Below are positions 6,598 through 14,507 of a DNA stretch of 23,728 nucleotides, in pieces (position 1 is the first letter of the stretch; each line of letters opens with the position of its first letter). The position numbers were made by a program, and so were the translations under genes. The stretch comes from Dehalococcoidales bacterium (GTDB taxonomy: Bacteria > Chloroflexota > Dehalococcoidia > Dehalococcoidales > UBA5627): NCBI GenBank assembly GCA_012520835.1, contig JAAYNN010000007.1, positions 1 to 23,728 on the forward strand, in the 5' to 3' direction. Under the pieces are notes generated by a model. That model ran no database searches. It saw only the letters and a program-made list of their open reading frames with translations, and had not been told where the DNA came from.

Positions 6598-7662
6598 ATG
6601 AGTGAAATCCCTGAAATCGGTAAAATATCGGCTGATATCTTCAGCGAAATCATATTCCCCAGGCTAGGAGCCAGCAGTAAAGATGTGCTGGTGGGGCCGA
6701 TGCATGGAGTCGATGTCGGTATTGCCAAAATCGGGAATAAGGCAGTTTCTTTTACCACTGACCCGGTGTTTATCGTTCCTGAGTACGGATGGGAAAGGGC
6801 TGCCTGGTTTGCCATCAATATCCTGGCTTCGGACTCCGTCACCTGCGGGCTGCCTCCGCGCTATCTTTCGATAGATTTAAACCTGCCGATGTCGATGACC
6901 AAGCAGCAGATGGATATTACATGGAGGGTCATCCACTCGGAATGCGAGCGGATGGGCATCAATATCATCACCGGGCATACCGGCAGGTATGAGAACTGCA
7001 ACTATCCGATGGTGGGCGGCGGTACTGTAATCGGTGTCGGAGAACTCGACCAGTACGTCAGCCCGCGTTTTATCAGCGCCGGCGATAAAATAATCGTTAC
7101 CAAGGGGCCGGCTATCGAGGCGACCGGCATCTTTGCCGCCATGCTGCCGCGCCTGCTTGCGGAGAAATTCGGCAGCGAATTCAGCATAAAGGCACAGGAA
7201 ATATTTTATAAGATGTCGGTAGTGGATGATGCCATGACAGCCATAAGCGTCGGTGCCAGGAAAGACGGCATTACCGCCATGCACGATGCCACCGAGTGCG
7301 GTATCTGGGGAGGCCTCTATGAAGTGGCACAGGCGGCCGGTTTAGGGGTGAAAGTAGAACATGAAAAAATAGTGGTCACGGATTGCGTGCTGGAGATATG
7401 CCGTTTATTCGATATCGATCCGTACGCATCTATCAGTGAAGGTACGCTGATTATTGCCTGCCGTCCGCATAAAGCGGATGCGGTGGTGAAAGCTCTCGCT
7501 GATAAGGGTATTATTTCCTCGGTAATCGGTGAATTTACGGAAAAGAGAGAGGGAATGGTACTGGTCAAAGAAGGCAAGGAAACCGAGTTGAAACATCCCA
7601 TTGTCGACCCCTTCTGGAATGCCTTCTACCGGGCGCTGGAAAAATATAAAGATTATCTTTAG
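6598..7662 (+). CDS. HypE-like AIR synthase-related protein
   Basis: This 354-residue protein is of the AIR synthase/PurM-HypE-SelD fold, which binds ATP at a dimer interface. The N-terminal half contains SFTTDPVFIVPEYGW and INILASDSVTCG, matching the HypE/SelD segments that hold substrate and metal-phosphate. The C-terminal half contains AMHDATECGIWGGLYEVAQAAG (His about 229), the counterpart of HDPTxGG. True HypE ends in a PRxC tail whose Cys is converted to thiocyanate. This protein ends in EKYKDYL without Cys, and no other hyp genes are nearby, so it is probably not the hydrogenase maturation enzyme. AAAGGAG precedes ATG 6598, and nadA follows 24 bases later, suggesting co-transcription. 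Confidence 0.8.
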   Translation: MSEIPEIGKISADIFSEIIFPRLGASSKDVLVGPMHGVDVGIAKIGNKAVSFTTDPVFIVPEYGWERAAWFAINILASDSVTCGLPPRYLSIDLNLPMSMTKQQMDITWRVIHSECERMGINIITGHTGRYENCNYPMVGGGTVIGVGELDQYVSPRFISAGDKIIVTKGPAIEATGIFAAMLPRLLAEKFGSEFSIKAQEIFYKMSVVDDAMTAISVGARKDGITAMHDATECGIWGGLYEVAQAAGLGVKVEHEKIVVTDCVLEICRLFDIDPYASISEGTLIIACRPHKADAVVKALADKGIISSVIGEFTEKREGMVLVKEGKETELKHPIVDPFWNAFYRALEKYKDYL

Positions 7663-7686
7663 TCAATAAGCTGGAGAAAACATAAA

Positions 7687-8604
7687 GTGGAAAACAGGCC
7701 GGATGAGCTGGTAAAACGCATACATGAATTAAAAAAGGAACGGAATGCCGTCATTCTTGCTCATAATTATCAGCCGGCGGATATCCAGGATATGGCCGAC
7801 TTTGTCGGCGATTCGCTGGAACTCTCGCAGAAAGCCGCTTCCACACCGGCTGCTGTAATCGTCTTTTGCGGCGTTCACTTCATGGCGGAAACGGCCTCAA
7901 TCCTCTCTCCGCATAAAAAAGTGCTGCTTCCCGAATCCTCGGCGGGCTGCCCGATGGCCGATATGGTTACCGCTGAAAAACTGCGTGCCAGGAAAAAGGA
8001 GCTACCCAATGCGGTAGTGGTTACCTATATCAACTCCAGCGCCGCTGTCAAAGCGGAATCCGATATCTGCTGTACCTCGGCTAATGCTCCCCAAGTGGTT
8101 GCCAGCCTTCCCGATGAAGAGATTTTATTCGTCCCCGATAAATACCTCGGGCAGTATGTGGCATCGAAAGTCCCGGATAAAAAATATACCTTCTGGCCGG
8201 GTTTTTGCCCCGTTCACAAGGGCATCAAAGCGGCGGCGGTACTAAAAATAAAGAACGCATATCCCGGGGCAAAAGTGGCGGTGCATCCGGAGTGCCGACC
8301 CGAGGTAATAGCGCTGGCAGATGAGGTATTGAGTACCGGTGGCATGTGCCGCTATGCCGGGCGCCCCGATGTCAACCAGGTGATTGTGGTGACCGAAACC
8401 GGTATTATCCATCGCCTGCAGAAAGAAAACCCGCAGAAGCAGTTCATACCTGTATCCGATACTGCCGTATGCCGTACCATGAAATCGATTACACTGGAAA
8501 AAGTGCTCCATTCTCTGGAGACCTTGACCCCTGAAGTAAAAGTGCCGGAAGATATCAGGCTGAAAGCTATCGGTGCAGTCAACAGGATGCTGCAAATCAT
8601 CTGA
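7687..8604 (+). CDS. nadA: Quinolinate synthase A
   Basis: The 305-residue NadA condenses iminoaspartate with dihydroxyacetone phosphate to make quinolinate for NAD synthesis. It uses an oxygen-sensitive 4Fe-4S cluster. The three cluster Cys are visible at 88 (AGCPMAD), 174 (WPGFCPVH) and 262 (DTAVCRTMK), the spacing of the short NadA type. Other family segments include AHNYQPADIQD, GVHFMAETA, YINSSAAVKA and HPECRPEV. Translation starts at GTG 7687 with GGAG about ten bases upstream. nadB and nadC are not in the window. Confidence 0.95.
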   Translation: MENRPDELVKRIHELKKERNAVILAHNYQPADIQDMADFVGDSLELSQKAASTPAAVIVFCGVHFMAETASILSPHKKVLLPESSAGCPMADMVTAEKLRARKKELPNAVVVTYINSSAAVKAESDICCTSANAPQVVASLPDEEILFVPDKYLGQYVASKVPDKKYTFWPGFCPVHKGIKAAAVLKIKNAYPGAKVAVHPECRPEVIALADEVLSTGGMCRYAGRPDVNQVIVVTETGIIHRLQKENPQKQFIPVSDTAVCRTMKSITLEKVLHSLETLTPEVKVPEDIRLKAIGAVNRMLQII

Positions 8605-8624
8605 CAGCCTGAAGGGAGGCTGTA

Positions 8625-8948
8625 ATGACGAACTCCGAATACATGGTCGTTTTAATCACCGCTAAAGACGGTGAGGAAGCCGGTTTCATCTCTAAGGTTC
8701 TGCTCGAGCAGAAAAAAGCCGCCTGCATCAATATCATCGAAGGAATAAACTCCATCTACCGCTGGAACGGCAATATCGAGTCTGCATCTGAAAACCTGCT
8801 TATCGTTAAAACCAGAACGGCCCTTTTAGACGAAATCATCCGTATTGTAAAAGAGATTCACTCCTACGATGTCCCCGAAATAATCGCCCTTCCCATTACC
8901 GGAGGCAGCTTCGATTACCTCGCATGGGTTGGTAAAGAGACGCTATAA
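8625..8948 (+). CDS. cutA: CutA1 family protein
   Basis: The 107-residue CutA1 is a small trimeric protein of the ferredoxin-like fold, historically linked to divalent cation tolerance though its role is unsettled. Family landmarks are LITAKDGEEAGFISKVLLEQKKAACINII, the SIYRWNGNIESASENLLIVKT segment, and PEIIALPITGGSFDYLAWV near the end. GGGAGG precedes ATG 8625, 20 bases after nadA, so it probably ends the HypE-like/nadA/cutA unit. A promoter for the next gene lies inside its last codons. Confidence 0.92.
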   Translation: MTNSEYMVVLITAKDGEEAGFISKVLLEQKKAACINIIEGINSIYRWNGNIESASENLLIVKTRTALLDEIIRIVKEIHSYDVPEIIALPITGGSFDYLAWVGKETL

Positions 8949-8957
8949 GTGTATAAT
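8929..8957 (+). promoter_or_regulatory. Promoter inside the cutA end, leaderless start of cysE
   Basis: TTGGTA (8929-8934), a 17-base spacer and a perfect TATAAT (8952-8957). The cysE ATG lies at 8965, about where transcription should begin, and there is no Shine-Dalgarno. A leaderless cysE transcript is the simplest reading. Confidence 0.65.
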
Positions 8958-8964
8958 CAAGTAG

Positions 8965-9675
8965 ATGTGTAAGCGCATTGCAGAGGACATAAGAACCGTT
9001 TTTAAAGGCGACCCGGCAGCGAGGAGCGTGCTCGAGGTTTTAACCTGTTATCCCGGACTGCATGCCATCTGGTCGCACCGCATATCCCATTTCTTATGGA
9101 ATCACCGTCTGCGTTACCTTGCACGCCTGCTTTCACACTGGACGCGTTTCTTTACCGCTATCGAAATACATCCGGGAGCCACCATTGGCCGGCGCTTCTT
9201 TATCGACCATGGTTCCGGGGTTGTTATCGGCGAAACGGCTGAAATCGGCGATGATGTCCTTCTTTATCAGGGTGTCGTTCTGGGAGGCACCAGCCTCAAC
9301 AAGGGCAAACGCCATCCTACCATCGGCAACAAGGTTGTCATCGGCACCGGAGCGGTAGTCCTTGGCGCCATAACGGTCGGTGAAGGGGCAAAAATCGGTT
9401 CCGGTTCGGTGGTGATCAAGCCGGTTCCGGCCGGCGCTACGGTAGTCGGCATACCCGGCCGGGTGGTTGATGATCACCATAAACCGCTGCGCGACCTGGA
9501 GCACGGCAATCTGCCCGACCCTGTGGCGGATGTCATCAAGCTGGTATTGAATGAACAGGCGAAACTGGAAGAGCGCATCAATAAGATTGAAACCACATCC
9601 GGCATAGAAGTCCCGCACGATGAATTGAAACAAAAAATCAGGGAAGTCATTAAGGAATTCGAACAGGAAGGATGA
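8965..9675 (+). CDS. cysE: Serine O-acetyltransferase
   Basis: This 236-residue enzyme makes O-acetylserine from serine and acetyl-CoA, the first step of cysteine synthesis. After a short alpha-helical N-terminal domain come the left-handed beta-helix hexapeptide repeats ([31 protein letters not shown]) with the catalytic Asp81-His82 pair, the [12 protein letters not shown] loop around 108-118, and the repeats [25 protein letters not shown]. The C-terminus after about 165 is a charged helical tail. It is shorter at the N-terminus than the enterobacterial enzyme, as in many bacteria. It probably starts without a leader from the promoter at 8929-8957. The NIL protein follows one base after its stop. 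Confidence 0.93.
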   Translation: MCKRIAEDIRTVFKGDPAARSVLEVLTCYPGLHAIWSHRISHFLWNHRLRYLARLLSHWTRFFTAIEIHPGATIGRRFFIDHGSGVVIGETAEIGDDVLLYQGVVLGGTSLNKGKRHPTIGNKVVIGTGAVVLGAITVGEGAKIGSGSVVIKPVPAGATVVGIPGRVVDDHHKPLRDLEHGNLPDPVADVIKLVLNEQAKLEERINKIETTSGIEVPHDELKQKIREVIKEFEQEG

Positions 9676-9676
9676 A

Positions 9677-9907
9677 ATGGCTATTATAAAAAAGAGGGTA
9701 ATCTTTATAATTCCCGAGGAAATGCTGCTGGAACCTATCCTTTATACTATCAGCCAGCGGTACGATTTAAAAACCAGTGTTTATAACTCCGACCTTATCG
9801 GGGGTGAAGGTGTTATGAAGCTGGAACTCGAGGGAGAAGAGAATCGAATCGAGGAAGGGCTGGTCTGGGCGATGGAAAGGGGAATCCGCATCGAGCCGGC
9901 CGCCTGA
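9677..9907 (+). CDS. NIL-domain protein
   Basis: This 76-residue protein consists of just a NIL domain (KKRVIFIIPEEMLLEPILYTISQRYDLKTSVYNSDL, then MKLELEGEENRIEEGLVWAMERGIRIEP). The domain is an ACT-like small-molecule sensor found at the end of methionine ABC importer ATPases and in 4Fe-4S proteins of sulfur amino-acid metabolism. Its ATG begins one base after the cysE stop, with AGGAAGGA upstream, so it is tightly coupled to cysE. That context supports a role in sensing or handling cysteine/methionine precursors. Confidence 0.88.
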   Translation: MAIIKKRVIFIIPEEMLLEPILYTISQRYDLKTSVYNSDLIGGEGVMKLELEGEENRIEEGLVWAMERGIRIEPAA

Positions 9908-10085
9908 AAACATTAAAAATAGGTTTTAAATAGTATTATTCGATTGTAGCATCTGGAGAATAGTATTTTAAATGCAATTAACAATTGATGGGCACTATTA
10001 TCGAACAGTATTTTTTAAATCACTTCCAGCGACGTTTTATCTCGTTTGTAATCAGCGTAGAATAAATAACGGGAGGTGCTGTACC

Positions 10086-10349
10086 ATGAGCATAAAAAAA
10101 CATTTCACTACGCAGGAAGCCAGGGAAATCGGGGATGAACTCGGCATCGACTGGAAGAAATTCGATGTCGAGCAGTTCAGGATGGGGCTGGATGTAGAAT
10201 TGGAACACGGGCTTATAGACCCGCAAACCAATATTACCGATGACGACCCTATTTTAACCGGAAAAATCGCGCTGGCTCATTTGAATGAATTATCCGATTA
10301 TTATACCCGTCTTTACGAGATGGAAGAAGAAGCGGAGAGCGAGTTGTAA
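10086..10349 (+). CDS. DUF5661 family protein
   Basis: This 87-residue soluble protein begins MSIKKHFTTQEAREIGDELG. The pattern IDWKKFDVEQFRMGLDVELEHG, then DPQTNITDDDPILTGKIALAHLNELSDYYTRL, is characteristic of DUF5661, a family without known function. The ATG at 10086 is chosen because GGGAGGTG lies just upstream; the frame is open further back but without a ribosome binding site. The 178-base gap before it is AT-rich and holds only a weak promoter-like pair (TTGATG at 9985, TATTTT at 10009). Convergent with the methyltransferase. Confidence 0.85.
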   Translation: MSIKKHFTTQEAREIGDELGIDWKKFDVEQFRMGLDVELEHGLIDPQTNITDDDPILTGKIALAHLNELSDYYTRLYEMEEEAESEL

Positions 10350-10375
10350 GCAAAATGGGGAGATTATCTCCTCCT

Positions 10376-10900
10376 TTATACTTTCCGGGCTATTATTCCG
10401 GCTACTGCCTTTCGGTGATCCATAATTTCTTCATGGTAGCGCAGGCAGCGGAAACTGCGAAACATTTCCAGCAGTTCGTTGTATCCAAGCAGAAAATCCG
10501 TATTACAGGGTTTACCGAATTGCAGCTGGTCTACGGTGTAAGTCTGATACACCACCACTCCGCCTTTCTTCAGTCCATCCCTTATCTGCCTGACCAGCGG
10601 ACGGTGCAGGTAGTTGAAGCAGATAATAACATCATAGGCATCTTTGTCGATTAGATAATCTTCCGTCTCGATATCGGCCACCCGTGCGTCGATTTTAACA
10701 CCCGACGCCTCCGCTCTCTCCAGAGCGGTCTTGACGGCCTCTTCCGAAATATCGACTCCTTCGGCATCGAATCCCATCTTTGCCAGATAAATCGTATTGC
10801 GGCCGCTGCCCATGGCGATATCCAGCGCCCTGCCCTTTGGCAGCAAGCCGATATTCTCAATCAGAAACGGAGCCGCTCCGAATTCGCCATCTGTATGCAT
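10376..10900 (-). CDS. SAM-dependent methyltransferase, TehB-like
   Basis: This class I methyltransferase of about 174 residues has motif I ALDIAMGSGRNTIYLAKMGF (around 26-45), with the GRN typical of TehB-type and thiopurine-type enzymes. The acidic motif II residue (EGVDIS) and post-motif YDVIICFNYLHRP follow. The substrate is unknown. The ATG at 10900 overlaps the stop of the upstream TIGR04076 gene as TGATG, which favours coupled translation; TTG 10903 is an alternative start. It is the last gene of the exchanger operon. Confidence 0.85.
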   Translation of the reverse strand: MHTDGEFGAAPFLIENIGLLPKGRALDIAMGSGRNTIYLAKMGFDAEGVDISEEAVKTALERAEASGVKIDARVADIETEDYLIDKDAYDVIICFNYLHRPLVRQIRDGLKKGGVVVYQTYTVDQLQFGKPCNTDFLLGYNELLEMFRSFRCLRYHEEIMDHRKAVAGIIARKV

Positions 10901-11163
10901 CAATATTTCAATTCCTTCCGGCTGAGTTCGAAGACTACCGGGTTATCGGCGTCCGGGCAGGCGACAATTGCTTTAGCGGGGTCTTTTTCCCAGGGGAAGC
11001 TTCCCCCGAACTGCAAAACCTCGGCAAAAGGGAAAAGGGTATAAAAAGCCCATGAACACATGCCCGGGGGAGTGCTCTGTCCGATGACGAATTCATCCCC
11101 TACCCTGTGTCCGGCTTCGCAGGTTCCTTTTTGCGAGATTATCTTTGCAACTATCGTGTGCAT
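10900..11163 (-). CDS. TIGR04076 family protein
   Basis: This 87-residue protein matches the TIGR04076 pattern: an early QKGTCEAGHRVGDEF, a central PPGMCSWAFYTLFPFAEVLQFGGSFPWE, and CPDADNPVVFEL near the end. The family is of unknown function and is common in anaerobes. Three Cys recur at family positions, so a metal or redox role is possible but unproven. It lies 26 bases after the exchanger gene and overlaps the methyltransferase start, so the three are probably one operon. Confidence 0.85.
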   Translation of the reverse strand: MHTIVAKIISQKGTCEAGHRVGDEFVIGQSTPPGMCSWAFYTLFPFAEVLQFGGSFPWEKDPAKAIVACPDADNPVVFELSRKELKY

Positions 11164-11189
11164 TTCAACCCCCCGGTAGTATTCAGGTC

Positions 11190-12197
11190 TTATATTTTTA
11201 AGACGAATATTACTATTATGTAGGCTACAAAAAAGACCAGGCCGAAACAGAGCGTGTACCAGTTGAGCTTATTGAAGCGGATACACAGATAAAGTATCAA
11301 CGAAATGATGGTGGTGGCAACAACACTCATCAGGATATGGATATCGAATGACCATGAAATCAAAAATAATGCCAGCGCCGGATAGAAGGTGGAATAGAGG
11401 ACTTTTTCACCCACCAGCGAACCGAGGCTGAGAGTGTCCTTGCCCTTGAATCCCCATATCAGGGCGGTTGACGTTTCCGGGATGGCGGTGGCCGCCGGTA
11501 CGACAACCAAAGCCAGTGCCAATGCGCTCAGGCCGATTCCGGCTGAAAGGGTTTCCACCGTACCGACCATTTTTTCGGAACCGATGTACAGAAGCCCGAT
11601 AGCAACCAGCAGTTGAAGAATTGCCAGCGCCATCCTGCCTTTGGAGGCTTCGGGAAGGACGCGGCAGAAATAAGGTGTTGCGGCGTCATCTATCTGCTCG
11701 GCGTTCTTCCTCTTATACATCGTCCAGATATAGTAGATGAAGGCTCCCAGGAAGATAAACGCAAAGACATACTTGACGATTAAGCTGTCGGAAAATGCCG
11801 GCACCAGCGTCAGCGGAAAGAGTATGGTGACAAAAAGGAACGGAGTTGCCAGCGATTTATCGACATGCATATGGCCGCTATCCCTTTTTTTGAACAAAAG
11901 CCCCAGCAGAATGGCAATGCCCACCAGCCCGTAGGAAAGGCTGGAGGCCATAAACGGCTGCCCGTAAATGGTGCCGACGCCGATATCCTTACCGGCTCCA
12001 TCGGCAAAAGCAAAAATAGCTACCAGAAAAATCACCATCTCCGGTATCGATGTAAACAGAGGAGCGACGATGGAACCGACAAACGAACAGCCCAGCTTCA
12101 ACTGGCTGGCTATCCATTCGATAGCGTTGGTAAAAATCAATGCTGCTATAAAAACCAGAACCATTGTTCCCAAGAGCGTCAATATTGTTCCTGTCAT
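11190..12197 (-). CDS. Sodium/calcium exchanger family membrane protein
   Basis: This 335-residue membrane protein has about ten hydrophobic spans and two inverted alpha repeats. The first is GSIVAPLFTSIPEMVIFLVA (41-60), the second VVVPAATAIPETSTALIWGF (231-250), followed by SLGSLVGEKVLYST. The acidic residues E53 and E241 occupy the positions that coordinate cations in CaCA exchangers. The repeats differ from the classic GTSLPE form (TSIPE and TAIPE), so the ion could be Ca2+, another divalent cation or Na+/H+. A central cytoplasmic loop (about 158-190) is short, without a regulatory domain. First gene of a three-gene minus-strand unit. Confidence 0.85.
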   Translation of the reverse strand: MTGTILTLLGTMVLVFIAALIFTNAIEWIASQLKLGCSFVGSIVAPLFTSIPEMVIFLVAIFAFADGAGKDIGVGTIYGQPFMASSLSYGLVGIAILLGLLFKKRDSGHMHVDKSLATPFLFVTILFPLTLVPAFSDSLIVKYVFAFIFLGAFIYYIWTMYKRKNAEQIDDAATPYFCRVLPEASKGRMALAILQLLVAIGLLYIGSEKMVGTVETLSAGIGLSALALALVVVPAATAIPETSTALIWGFKGKDTLSLGSLVGEKVLYSTFYPALALFLISWSFDIHILMSVVATTIISLILYLCIRFNKLNWYTLCFGLVFFVAYIIVIFVLKI

Positions 12198-12253
12198 TTG
12201 TTACCTGCCATAATAAAAATTTCTTTACCTGTTAAATTACTTTTATGATAATC

Positions 12254-12283
12254 AGTATATTCTTTCCAGCCATATTTTTACAA
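12254..12283 (-). promoter_or_regulatory. Possible promoter of the exchanger operon
   Basis: On the minus strand, TTGTAA (12283-12278), an 18-base spacer and TATACT (12259-12254) sit about 60 bases before the exchanger ATG and just downstream of the NSS terminator. Confidence 0.5.
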
Positions 12284-12307
12284 GGCAAATCCTGAGTTTC
12301 CGATAAA

Positions 12308-12339
12308 GAAACCGTCCTGCTTCCAGGCAGGACGGTTTC
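12308..12339 (-). terminator. Terminator after the NSS transporter unit
   Basis: A perfect 13-base stem, GAAACCGTCCTGC (12308-12320) with GCAGGACGGTTTC (12327-12339), and a 6-base loop. It lies 28 bases after the MetS-like stop. Read on the minus strand, only a few T follow, so the stem strength does most of the work. Confidence 0.65.
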
Positions 12340-12366
12340 GAATGCTGATATTTAACCCTGGTTAAA

Positions 12367-12474
12367 TCAGTCTTCCCATTTACCGACTTTACCCAGTCTG
12401 CTGAAACAGAAAGCCAGTACGCCAAAAATGATTAGCCATCCTATGATAGCGGCAGCAATAGCTCCTCCGGTCAT
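12367..12474 (-). CDS. MetS-like small subunit of NSS transporter
   Basis: This 35-residue protein (MTGGAIAAAIIGWLIIFGVLA...) has one membrane span and a short basic/polar tail (SRLGKVGKWED). Its ATG directly follows the TAA of the NSS transporter gene (TAAATG). Tiny single-span proteins beginning MTG(x)A(I) and encoded right after NSS transporters form the MetS family, needed by the corynebacterial methionine/alanine importer MetP. Size, start motif and position all agree. The gene is too short for standard ORF cut-offs and easily missed. Confidence 0.8.
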   Translation of the reverse strand: MTGGAIAAAIIGWLIIFGVLAFCFSRLGKVGKWED

Positions 12475-13995
12475 TTATTTATCCCCCTTTTTACGCGTCT
12501 TGATCAAGTTCAGCCCTATACTGACTAATAAAGCTATAAAGAGGATAAGCCAGACCCAGGCCGCCCAGCCGCCGTAGCCGCCGTATTCGGTCTTGGTTGA
12601 ATCCCAGAGGTAGGACAGGTCCTGTATGAATCCGCCATATATGACAACAAATGTCATGGCCAACGGGACCACCAATTTCAGCAGCCAGTTCCACCAACGT
12701 CCGACTTTGATATCGGATGTTTCGTTCACGTATAGTCGCAATTTATCGGCTCCAAATTTCCATCCGACCACAACTGTAGCCAGGATGCCGGTTATCAACA
12801 GACCATAGAAGGATACTGAACGGTCCACGATATCCAGCCAGTAGAGTCCGCCCTGTGTGCAATACAGCAGGCCGAGCAGGAAACCGGCTATACAGACGCC
12901 CAGCGTGGTTTTTTTGATATTCCAGCCGAACTTGTCTGTTAACGGCGCAATCACTCCGCCCTGTGCCAGGAAGAAGGCCGAATCGACGCCGATGGTGAAC
13001 AGGCTCAGGAAGAAGAGCAGGCCAACCAGCGAGTTCCCTCCGGGCATCATCGATACTGCGGCCGGGTAGGTTACAAATGCCAGGCCAAGGCCTGATGTGG
13101 TTACATCTTCTAAATTGATGTTCAAACCCTGTACCAGGAAACCTACCACGCTGAAAACGGCGAAACCGGCCAGAAATGCAGTTGCCATATCACCGAAAGA
13201 GGCAATGATTGTGCTGTTGGTGATATCGGCTTTCTTTTTAACCCAGCTGCCATAGGCGAACATACCAGCCATGCCGACGGAGAGGCTGAAAGCCACCTGG
13301 CTGGCGGCTCCGAACCAGACATCCGGACTCCAGATCTTGGAGAAATCCGGTGTGAGATAACTGTTGAGGCCTTCGGCGGCACCGGGCAGGGTGAATCCAC
13401 GGATCGCTACTGCAATCAGTAAAATCCAGGGAACGATTACGAATACAAAATGCCATTTGCCCGATTCCTTGGCGCCTTTCCATATCGAGAAGAAGATGAC
13501 TACCCATACGATTAACAGGCATAACGCTGTCAGCCATACTATTGAGCCCAGGTCTCCGGGGCCGCTGGATAACCGCAGTACATCGTTAAAGAAGAATCCG
13601 CCGGCTGCTTCCGCCCCGGCTTCTCCGACTCCCCATTCCATGTTGACCGAACTGATGACGAACCTGAGAGACCAGGCGAGAACAACCGAATAGTAGCTGA
13701 CGATCAGGAAAGCCACCATTGACGGCCACCATCCCAGCCACTCCCATTTTTTCCCGATGCCCTCGAATACTCCCGGAGCTCCCTTTTGGAAGTATCTGCC
13801 CATGCCGAATTCCATCATAAGCCACGGGATACCCAGTGCTACGACACAAACCATATATGGAATTAAAAAAGCGCCCCCTCCGTATTCATTGCATAAGTAA
13901 GGGAAGCGCCAAACATTGCCCAGCCCTATAGCCGAGCCGATCGCTGCAAAAATAAACAGCGCTCTACTGCTCCATCTTTCTCTTTTTGCTTCCAT
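12475..13995 (-). CDS. Sodium-dependent NSS family transporter
   Basis: This 506-residue neurotransmitter:sodium symporter has about twelve spans. TM1 carries GSAIGLGNVWRFPY (20-33), the Na+ and substrate binding signature, followed by GGGAFLIPY. TM6-8 segments include QVAFSLSVGMAGMFAYGS and the FFLSLFTIGVDSAFF stretch. Bacterial members import amino acids, with Trp, Tyr, Met or Ala among known substrates. The adjacent MetS-like peptide favours Met/Ala or small neutral amino acids, by analogy. The start at 13995 has AAAGGA upstream. The large region before it is shared with the divergent giant-gene operon. Confidence 0.92.
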   Translation of the reverse strand: MEAKRERWSSRALFIFAAIGSAIGLGNVWRFPYLCNEYGGGAFLIPYMVCVVALGIPWLMMEFGMGRYFQKGAPGVFEGIGKKWEWLGWWPSMVAFLIVSYYSVVLAWSLRFVISSVNMEWGVGEAGAEAAGGFFFNDVLRLSSGPGDLGSIVWLTALCLLIVWVVIFFSIWKGAKESGKWHFVFVIVPWILLIAVAIRGFTLPGAAEGLNSYLTPDFSKIWSPDVWFGAASQVAFSLSVGMAGMFAYGSWVKKKADITNSTIIASFGDMATAFLAGFAVFSVVGFLVQGLNINLEDVTTSGLGLAFVTYPAAVSMMPGGNSLVGLLFFLSLFTIGVDSAFFLAQGGVIAPLTDKFGWNIKKTTLGVCIAGFLLGLLYCTQGGLYWLDIVDRSVSFYGLLITGILATVVVGWKFGADKLRLYVNETSDIKVGRWWNWLLKLVVPLAMTFVVIYGGFIQDLSYLWDSTKTEYGGYGGWAAWVWLILFIALLVSIGLNLIKTRKKGDK

Positions 13996-14378
13996 CCTTT
14001 AATCCTTTTCTACCTTCCTTAATAGTTAGCAGATTTTAAAAACAAGATAAAAAATGATCCTGACTTATACCTCCTTTGCACTGAATTTTATAATAAAGCC
14101 TCTTTCTGCTTTACCATAGCTTATTACCCAGACCTGACTATCATGAAAGAAAAATAAAGTAAACTAACGGCAATTTTAATTGAAGGAGAGCACAGTGTCA
14201 ATAGTTTTAAGTAAAAAGAGGGGATAATTTTTTCTTAAGTCGTATTTTAACAGCATAAATAATTAACAAAGGAGAGAATCCGCGCTTTTTAACATGCGCC
14301 TATTTTACTTTTAAAACAAGCCCTGTATTTTTGAAAATGCCATTAAAAAAATTATTGTTATATAGTATAAATTACCTA
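13996..14378. other. AT-rich intergenic region upstream of NSS and giant genes
   Basis: About 380 AT-rich bases between the NSS start and the plus-strand promoter at 14379. It must contain the NSS promoter, but I find no pair of boxes that stands out. A ten-codon frame starting GTG 14195 behind GAAGGAGAG is the only coding-like item. No repeats or RNA folds were recognised. Confidence 0.5.
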
Positions 14379-14408
14379 TTGACATGACAAAAAGGGTTAA
14401 CTTATATT
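14379..14408 (+). promoter_or_regulatory. Promoter of the two-giant-gene operon
   Basis: A perfect TTGACA (14379-14384), an 18-base spacer and TATATT (14403-14408), which opens a 23-base tract made only of A and T (14402-14424). Transcription would begin near 14415, giving a leader of about 250 bases. Confidence 0.65.
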
Positions 14409-14430
14409 ATATATATTATATATAGTGTTT

Positions 14431-14480
14431 TATGCCGCTCGCGGCTATAACCGGCCTGGCTGGTCGCAGCCTTTATTGTT
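14431..14480 (+). other. Structured leader: two compact GC-rich hairpins
   Basis: Just after the predicted transcription start, GCCG-CTCG-CGGC (14434-14445) and GGCTG-GTCG-CAGCC (14458-14471) each form a short stem with a four-base loop. The second is followed by the T-rich TTTATTGTTT, an attenuator-like shape, though the stem is only five pairs. It matches no riboswitch I know. Confidence 0.4.
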
Positions 14481-14507
14481 TCGCTGTCGTGTTAAAGTGG
14501 AGGGGGT

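Noticed and set aside
9972..10085. N-terminal extension of the DUF5661 protein from an upstream start at 9972
   Set aside because: No ribosome binding site there, the extra 38 residues do not resemble the family, and GGGAGGTG marks ATG 10086.
10357..10372. GGAGAT-ATCTCC inverted repeat between convergent DUF5661 and methyltransferase genes
   Set aside because: The loop would be one base unless the inner pairs open, leaving a four-pair stem; too weak to call a terminator.
14195..14227. Ten-codon frame (GTG start) behind GAAGGAGAG
   Set aside because: Good ribosome binding site, but the peptide MSIVLSKKRG is too short to support without conservation or expression data, and it lies upstream of the predicted promoter.
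14402..14424. 23-base A/T-only tract as a possible replication origin or unwinding element
   Set aside because: No DnaA-box-like repeats or origin genes nearby; it is explained as the -10 region of the promoter.
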